From contig JAKPOE010000184.1 in the NCBI GenBank assembly GCA_029548025.1, forward strand, positions 1 through 10,973: a stretch of DNA of 10,973 nt, read 5' to 3'. This document shows positions 7,062 to 10,973 of the stretch, piece by piece. Each line of letters starts with the position of its first letter. The stretch's first letter is position 1. The stretch is from Spirochaetota bacterium (lineage in GTDB: Bacteria > Spirochaetota > UBA4802 > UB4802). A program made the position numbers and the translations under genes. The notes below the pieces were generated by a model that saw only the letters and a list, made by a program, of their open reading frames with translations, made no database searches and had not been told where the DNA came from.

Positions 7062-7088
7062 ATGATTTAATCGATAAATTTATGTCAA
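7062..7088 (-). promoter_or_regulatory. Candidate promoter of the large acyl-CoA dehydrogenase
   Basis: On the minus strand a perfect TTGACA (7088 to 7083) lies exactly 8 bp from the palindrome. The -10 is poor: AATCAT (7067 to 7062) matches 4 of 6 but at a short 15-base spacing. The -35 is convincing by position, the -10 is not. Confidence 0.45.
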
Positions 7089-7096
7089 TAATAAAA

Positions 7097-7110
7097 TAGA
7101 ACATGTTCTA
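7097..7110. promoter_or_regulatory. Operator: 14-bp palindrome TAGAACATGTTCTA in the divergent promoter region
   Basis: Identical to the core of the palindrome at 4205-4232, but the dyad does not extend beyond 14 bp. It is centred between outward-facing TTGACA elements at 7083-7088 (minus) and 7119-7124 (plus), with 8 bases on each side. A single bound dimer could thus act on both genes. It fits the TNNAACNNGTTNNA form I recall for KstR-type TetR regulators. Confidence 0.85.
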
Positions 7111-7118
7111 AAATTATA

Positions 7119-7146
7119 TTGACAAATTATATTACAGTATTACATT
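7119..7146 (+). promoter_or_regulatory. Promoter of the FATP-type acyl-CoA synthetase gene
   Basis: A perfect TTGACA (7119-7124) and TACATT (7141-7146, 4 of 6) are 16 bases apart. The distance from the operator core to the -35 is 8 bases, the same as at the crotonase promoter. Predicted transcription starts near 7153, leaving a leader of about 105 bases. Confidence 0.55.
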
Positions 7147-7260
7147 AGTATTAGTTTGTTAAACAAGTTTTGTGTGGAATAGTATTGTAGTTAATTATTT
7201 TTTCTGTTTTTCTGTATGAACAAATACAAACTATTGTTCACCATATAGGAGGTCATTCAA

Positions 7261-9090
7261 ATGGAAGAAAAATCTGTGATGCAAGATCAACGCACAATAA
7301 CTTTTACAGAGTTTATTACAAAGTTTATTCCTTTCACGATACGTATACCGTATATTTTGTATCATGGAATAAAAGGTTTAAACATGATAAGCGGAAAAAA
7401 AAATATATCGTGGGGACTTCTTCTTGAAAAAACTGCAGAAAAATATCCCAATAATATAGCAATAAAGTCACATGAGGGAACGCTTACATATAAAGAGTTG
7501 AATGAAAAGGCAAATAAATTCGCTCATTTTTTAAAATCAAAAAATATTGTTAAAGGAGATACTGTCACTTTATGTATCGATACCAGACCGGAATTACTGG
7601 TATTATATTGTGGCTGTACAAAAATTGGAGCAGTTTGTTCTTTAATAAATGTCAATCAAAGAGGGGATTCCCTTATTCACAGCTTTAACTTAAACAAAGG
7701 AAAAGTTGTTGTAATTGGAGAGGAATGTTATAGTTTTTTTAAGGAAGTAGAATCCAAAGTTGATATTGAAAATTCATATCTTTGTTTTATTCGCGATTCG
7801 TTAACTAATCAATTGAAAGACAAAAATGACATCACAGAGCTACTATCAAAAATGCCTGAAACAAATCTTCCGGATACCAGGCAGATTACTGTTCATGATC
7901 CTGTTGCATATATCTATACTTCTGGTACAACCGGTGGGCTTCCTAAAGCAGCAGTAATTACAAATATACGCTTATTGTCCGGGACATTTTGGTGGGGCAG
8001 AATTGTTACGCCCATTACTCAAAAACACACTGTTTATGTTCCTCTACCATTTTTTCACACCAATGCCATTAATATTGCATGGCCACCTGCTGTATATGGT
8101 GGTGCTGCTATCGCAATCAGAAGGAAATTTTCTGCGAGCAGTTTTGTTAATGATGTAAAAATATTTGGTGCAACACATTTTGTCTATATAGGAGAAGTAT
8201 GCAGGTATCTGATGGCACAACCAGATATTCCTGGACAGGATCAAACAACATTAAAATATGTCATTGGGAATGGACTTAGATCTGATATATGGAAGAGTTT
8301 TAAAAAACGTTATGGCATTAAAAAGATTTTTGAATTTTATGGAGCTGCCGAAGGAGTGGGTGTATTTACTAATATTATGAATTTTGAATATTGCGTTGGT
8401 ATGTGCCTTACACCATGGGCACTTGTGAAGTATGATGTTGTAAATGACTGTATTGAACGTGATGCTAATGGCAATGCAATTAAGGTTAGATATGGTGAAA
8501 TTGGATTGCTTATCATGCAAATATCAAAAAAAACACCTTTTGCAGGTTACACTGATAAAAAGAAAACAGAAGAAAAAATTGTACGAGATGCGTTTAAAAA
8601 AGGGGATACGTGGTTTAATACCGGTGATATACTCAGAAACATGGGCTATGGTCAATTACAGTTTGTTGATCGCTCAGGTGATACTTTCAGATGGAAAGGT
8701 GAAAATGTAGCTGCTATGGAAGTTGAAAAGGCTCTTGACTTGTTTCCCGGTATTCAGTCATCAGCAGTTTATGGTGTCAGTATGCCTTCAGGTGATGGTA
8801 AAGCCGGAATGGCAGCGATAATAAAAGATAAAAATATTGATCTTAAAGCATTGGTAAAACATTTACGATCAGTACTCCCTAAATATGCAATACCACTGTT
8901 TATTCGCTTTGTTGATGATTTTGAACGAACAGCTACGCACAAGATTAAAAAGACTAAATTAAAAAATGAAGGGTATAATCCTGTTAATATAAAGAACGAT
9001 TTATATGTTCTTTTACCAGAAAAGGACAGTTATGTGCCATTAACTGAATCAATATATAACCAGATTATGAATAATAAATATAAGTTTTAA
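7261..9090 (+). CDS. Long/very-long-chain acyl-CoA synthetase, FATP (SLC27/FadD6-like) family
   Basis: A 609-residue ATP-dependent ligase of the ANL superfamily that converts fatty acid, ATP and CoA to acyl-CoA, AMP and pyrophosphate, often coupling uptake to activation at the membrane. The AMP-binding loop YIYTSGTTGGLPKA spans 217-230, the adenine motif FYGAAEG ends at 365, and NTGD gives the ribose-binding Asp456. RSGDTFRWKGENV (471-483) is the hallmark of the FATP branch and sets it apart from ordinary FadD. The end region TATHKIKKTKLK holds the expected catalytic Lys of the mobile C-terminal domain. A hydrophobic stretch near residues 20-42 may touch the membrane, as in animal FATPs. AGGAGG stands 8 bases before the ATG. 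It is followed after 99 bases by a co-directional membrane protein and is divergent from the dehydrogenase under a shared operator. Confidence 0.93.
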   Translation: MEEKSVMQDQRTITFTEFITKFIPFTIRIPYILYHGIKGLNMISGKKNISWGLLLEKTAEKYPNNIAIKSHEGTLTYKELNEKANKFAHFLKSKNIVKGDTVTLCIDTRPELLVLYCGCTKIGAVCSLINVNQRGDSLIHSFNLNKGKVVVIGEECYSFFKEVESKVDIENSYLCFIRDSLTNQLKDKNDITELLSKMPETNLPDTRQITVHDPVAYIYTSGTTGGLPKAAVITNIRLLSGTFWWGRIVTPITQKHTVYVPLPFFHTNAINIAWPPAVYGGAAIAIRRKFSASSFVNDVKIFGATHFVYIGEVCRYLMAQPDIPGQDQTTLKYVIGNGLRSDIWKSFKKRYGIKKIFEFYGAAEGVGVFTNIMNFEYCVGMCLTPWALVKYDVVNDCIERDANGNAIKVRYGEIGLLIMQISKKTPFAGYTDKKKTEEKIVRDAFKKGDTWFNTGDILRNMGYGQLQFVDRSGDTFRWKGENVAAMEVEKALDLFPGIQSSAVYGVSMPSGDGKAGMAAIIKDKNIDLKALVKHLRSVLPKYAIPLFIRFVDDFERTATHKIKKTKLKNEGYNPVNIKNDLYVLLPEKDSYVPLTESIYNQIMNNKYKF

Positions 9091-9111
9091 TTGATGTTCT
9101 GTTTCAATTAA
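9087..9111 (+). other. Hairpin over the stop codon of the acyl-CoA synthetase
   Basis: TTAATTGA (9087-9094) and its exact complement TCAATTAA (9104-9111) leave a 9-base loop; two G-U pairs could extend the stem. The TAA stop (9088-9090) is inside the left arm. There is no T-run after it, so it is at best a weak attenuator or an RNA processing or stability element between the two genes. Confidence 0.35.
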
Positions 9112-9189
9112 GGAAATAATATGGTGTTATTTGAATAGATATGTGATTAATTTTAGCTGTTAAATATAAATAAAATAATAGGAAGTTTT

Positions 9190-10203
9190 ATGTCTACTAA
9201 ATCTAAAAAGTTTAATATTAAGCAAACTTTTATAATACAGGTAATAGCATCATTTGTTGTTATTTCTTTACTTATTATTCTTGGTGGCATTCTAGTATTT
9301 AACGTAATGGGTAAAGGCTACTCTTTGTTTACTGCTTTTGGATTTATTATGACTGTATATTTAGCATTTATAACCTTTCAGCCTGCTGGTATACTATTTA
9401 ATGTGAGAAAAGAGTTTGTTGAAGGGAAAGTACAACTTTCTGATATATCTTCTAACGAAACTTCCTCTATTCTTGTTAATCCATGGATAAGAACAATTCC
9501 CCTGTCTGCTACAGTTGCAATAGTTTGCACTCTTATTGTTGGTGCTATTATTTACGGTTTTAAATGGAAACCCAATGCTGTTGTTACTATCGTATTATCA
9601 ATGCTTTATATAGTACCACATTATTTATTAACAAAGCGATATATAGAGAAAGATATTATAAGTTTTGTTAATGGGAAATCTAAATTAAAAAATTCATCAG
9701 CTACTGGATACTTCTGGGGGACCTATGTATTGCCTAATATTGTTTTCCAATCAATAATAAATTATTCTTTAGGTAATAGAGGATTTCATCATGAAGCAAT
9801 GAAATTAACTCAATTGTTCCCACAAATAAATAATATGGTGCCTGTCAATGCAGTAGCATTAGATTTATCGATTACGTTTATGTTTGTGTGTAATTTTACT
9901 TTTCTTGCTGCAATTTCTTATACAATTTCAGGATTTTATTTGGGTATCATTACCGTTCATCAGAAAAAAGATAAACCAATTAATGGATTTTTGATTTTTT
10001 TGATAATGCTGATTATTGGATTATGTTTTGGAATATGTTATAGCTTCTTTTTCAAGTTATCCGGGATTGATAACATTTCCATAGTAGCGGCAATGATTTC
10101 AAAGATAATGTGTGTGATTATAGCAGTATATGCAGGGTCGCGGATGGCCCTTGGATGGACTATCAAAAAGATTACGATAAATGAAAATAAATACCAATCT
10201 TAA
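9190..10203 (+). CDS. Polytopic membrane protein of unknown function, linked to the acyl-CoA synthetase
   Basis: A 337-residue protein whose family I do not recognise. It has about seven or eight hydrophobic segments: near residues 14-38, 45-67, 105-124, 129-147, 173-191, 222-253 (long, perhaps two), 265-288 and 295-318. There is no cleavable signal peptide and no visible ATP-binding, His-kinase, cyclase or transporter signature. Between segments 2 and 3 lies a ~38-residue polar loop starting VRKEFVEGK, and the C-terminus is a short basic tail. AGGAAG (9180-9185) stands 4 bases before the ATG. It follows the synthetase in the same direction after 99 bases with no good promoter or terminator between, so co-transcription is likely. 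An uptake or membrane-partitioning role for fatty acids is only a guess from context. The architecture could also be a sensor's membrane domain that lacks its output domain. Confidence 0.75.
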   Translation: MSTKSKKFNIKQTFIIQVIASFVVISLLIILGGILVFNVMGKGYSLFTAFGFIMTVYLAFITFQPAGILFNVRKEFVEGKVQLSDISSNETSSILVNPWIRTIPLSATVAIVCTLIVGAIIYGFKWKPNAVVTIVLSMLYIVPHYLLTKRYIEKDIISFVNGKSKLKNSSATGYFWGTYVLPNIVFQSIINYSLGNRGFHHEAMKLTQLFPQINNMVPVNAVALDLSITFMFVCNFTFLAAISYTISGFYLGIITVHQKKDKPINGFLIFLIMLIIGLCFGICYSFFFKLSGIDNISIVAAMISKIMCVIIAVYAGSRMALGWTIKKITINENKYQS

Positions 10204-10285
10204 ATAATCAAAGAAGAATTAATGTAATTACACTTTATGATCAAGAATAAGCAACAAGAATATCATTGTATCACTGTGTTCGATA

Positions 10286-10298
10286 TATAGTAACTATA
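10286..10298. repeat. Short inverted repeat TATAGTAACTATA between convergent genes
   Basis: TATAG-TAA-CTATA in the 107-base gap between the membrane protein and the TetR gene. It shares the 11-mer ATAGTAACTAT with 5104-5114. No strong terminator is visible in this gap on either strand. Confidence 0.3.
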
Positions 10299-10310
10299 CT
10301 TAACTTGATT

Positions 10311-10961
10311 TTATAATTTAAGATTTACGCCGTATAGTTGCAGACTATTTTTACTTATAATCTTTTCAGCCTTTTCAATAGCTGATTCTATCTGGTTAAA
10401 AGGAGTGTTGAACAGTAATGAGACAAGGTGCATTAAAAGATGCACGCGATTCTTGATTGGTATTTCGCCTCTATTTATTTTTTCAATGGTTATATAGTGA
10501 ATTAAGCTATTAATTGCCATGGATCGTGCATACCAATCGTCATCGCTGAAGTTTTCATTATATTTTCCAAACATCATTTTATTCCATTTGGCACTTTTAG
10601 TACATACCATTTCAGTAATACTCCACAGGCTATAGGTATGTTGCCATATATCTGCAAGATTTGGATTACTGTCAATTAATTTTAGTTGGATATAAATTAT
10701 AAGTATATAGTGAACCATGGGGTCATATTCCTTCATAAAAGATCGTATAATTTTATCAGTGTCTAAAAGGTAATCTGCTGTAATCTGCCTGAGAATGCTC
10801 TCTTTATTTTTGAAAAAATGATATAAACTTCCTGTTGTAATACCTGTTTTTTTTAGTATTTGACGTATTGTAGTCTTTGAATAACTCTGTTGTACAAACA
10901 AAGTTCGTGCAGCTTCTATTATTTTTGCTCTAGTTTGTTGATTCTTTTCAACTCTTTTCAT
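10311..10961 (-). CDS. TetR-family transcriptional regulator, probable control of the fatty acid genes
   Basis: A 216-residue protein with the typical TetR layout. The N-terminal DNA-binding domain (about 9-56) opens TRAKIIEAARTLFVQQSYSKTT and has the recognition-helix signature ITTGSLYHFFKNKESIL (41-57). An all-helical ligand-binding and dimerisation domain follows; it does not closely recall a subfamily I can name. Family members bind palindromic operators as dimers and usually release DNA when a small ligand binds; many lipid-gene members respond to acyl-CoA. It faces the membrane protein gene convergently. The palindromes at 4205-4232 and 7097-7110 are the natural candidate targets, since it is the only regulator seen here. 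Its own promoter lies beyond the right edge, so autoregulation cannot be judged. The 12 bases before the ATG show no clear Shine-Dalgarno, so the start is slightly uncertain, though the fit to the domain is good. Confidence 0.9.
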   Translation of the reverse strand: MKRVEKNQQTRAKIIEAARTLFVQQSYSKTTIRQILKKTGITTGSLYHFFKNKESILRQITADYLLDTDKIIRSFMKEYDPMVHYILIIYIQLKLIDSNPNLADIWQHTYSLWSITEMVCTKSAKWNKMMFGKYNENFSDDDWYARSMAINSLIHYITIEKINRGEIPIKNRVHLLMHLVSLLFNTPFNQIESAIEKAEKIISKNSLQLYGVNLKL

Positions 10962-10973
10962 GGTAATATTTTT

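Larger units (their letters stand above)
6949..7260. other. Divergent control region between acyl-CoA dehydrogenase and acyl-CoA synthetase genes
   Basis: A 312-base AT-rich gap with no supportable gene. It holds the dehydrogenase ribosome site, a 10-bp-period direct repeat (7028-7046), a central palindrome (7097-7110) flanked on each side at 8 bp by outward-facing TTGACA elements, and AGGAGG (7247-7252) for the synthetase. The palindrome centre is about 155 bases from the dehydrogenase start and about 157 bases from the synthetase start, so the region is nearly symmetric. Confidence 0.75.

Noticed and set aside
7156..7166. Small palindrome TTGTT-A-AACAA near the synthetase transcription start as an operator
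   Set aside because: Only 5-bp A/T-rich arms, no second copy seen in the window, and arms do not extend; chance is likely.
1..10973. Mobile element, defence island, CRISPR array or tRNA/rRNA gene
   Set aside because: No transposase, integrase, repeat array, terminal repeats or RNA-gene signature was seen; gene content is coherent metabolic plus one regulator.

Overview
The window is an AT-rich bacterial chromosome segment with short intergenic gaps, strong GGAGG-type ribosome binding sites and nine genes. Seven are plainly about fatty acyl-CoA metabolism or its control. The mix of a FATP-type acyl-CoA synthetase, a 600-residue DmdC/FadE5-type acyl-CoA dehydrogenase, a MaoC heterodimer pair and a TetR regulator fits a lipid-oxidising bacterium. 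Spirochaetota (Leptospira-like or an uncultured relative) is my best guess and Desulfobacterota the main alternative. This assignment is an inference from gene content and base composition only; there is no rRNA or marker gene here.

Layout. Bases 1-1642 (+) hold the end of an operon: an acyl-CoA dehydrogenase cut by the left edge, then two tightly coupled MaoC/hotdog genes that look like a HadA/HadB-type (R)-3-hydroxyacyl dehydratase or hydratase pair. Bases 1755-3917 (-) encode a membrane-anchored sulfatase-fold enzyme with Thr where sulfatases carry the formylglycine Cys. Bases 3921-4331 are non-coding and carry a 28-bp perfect palindrome, a promoter and other inverted repeats. Bases 4332-5096 (+) encode a crotonase, convergent with a large acyl-CoA dehydrogenase at 5143-6948 (-). 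A 312-bp divergent control region (6949-7260) separates that gene from a FATP-type acyl-CoA synthetase (7261-9090, +), followed by an unrecognised polytopic membrane protein (9190-10203, +). A TetR-family regulator (10311-10961, -) closes the window.

How it fits together. The synthetase would activate imported fatty acid to acyl-CoA, the dehydrogenases would make the enoyl-CoA and the crotonase would hydrate it. No 3-hydroxyacyl-CoA dehydrogenase or thiolase is visible. The most notable result is regulatory. The same 14-bp palindrome TAGAACATGTTCTA occurs exactly twice, upstream of the crotonase and between the dehydrogenase and the synthetase. Each copy lies exactly 8 bp from a consensus TTGACA -35 element, and at the divergent site this holds on both sides. 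I infer a small acyl-CoA-responsive regulon of three promoters, probably controlled by the nearby TetR protein. I did not find evidence of a defence system, mobile element, CRISPR array or RNA gene.
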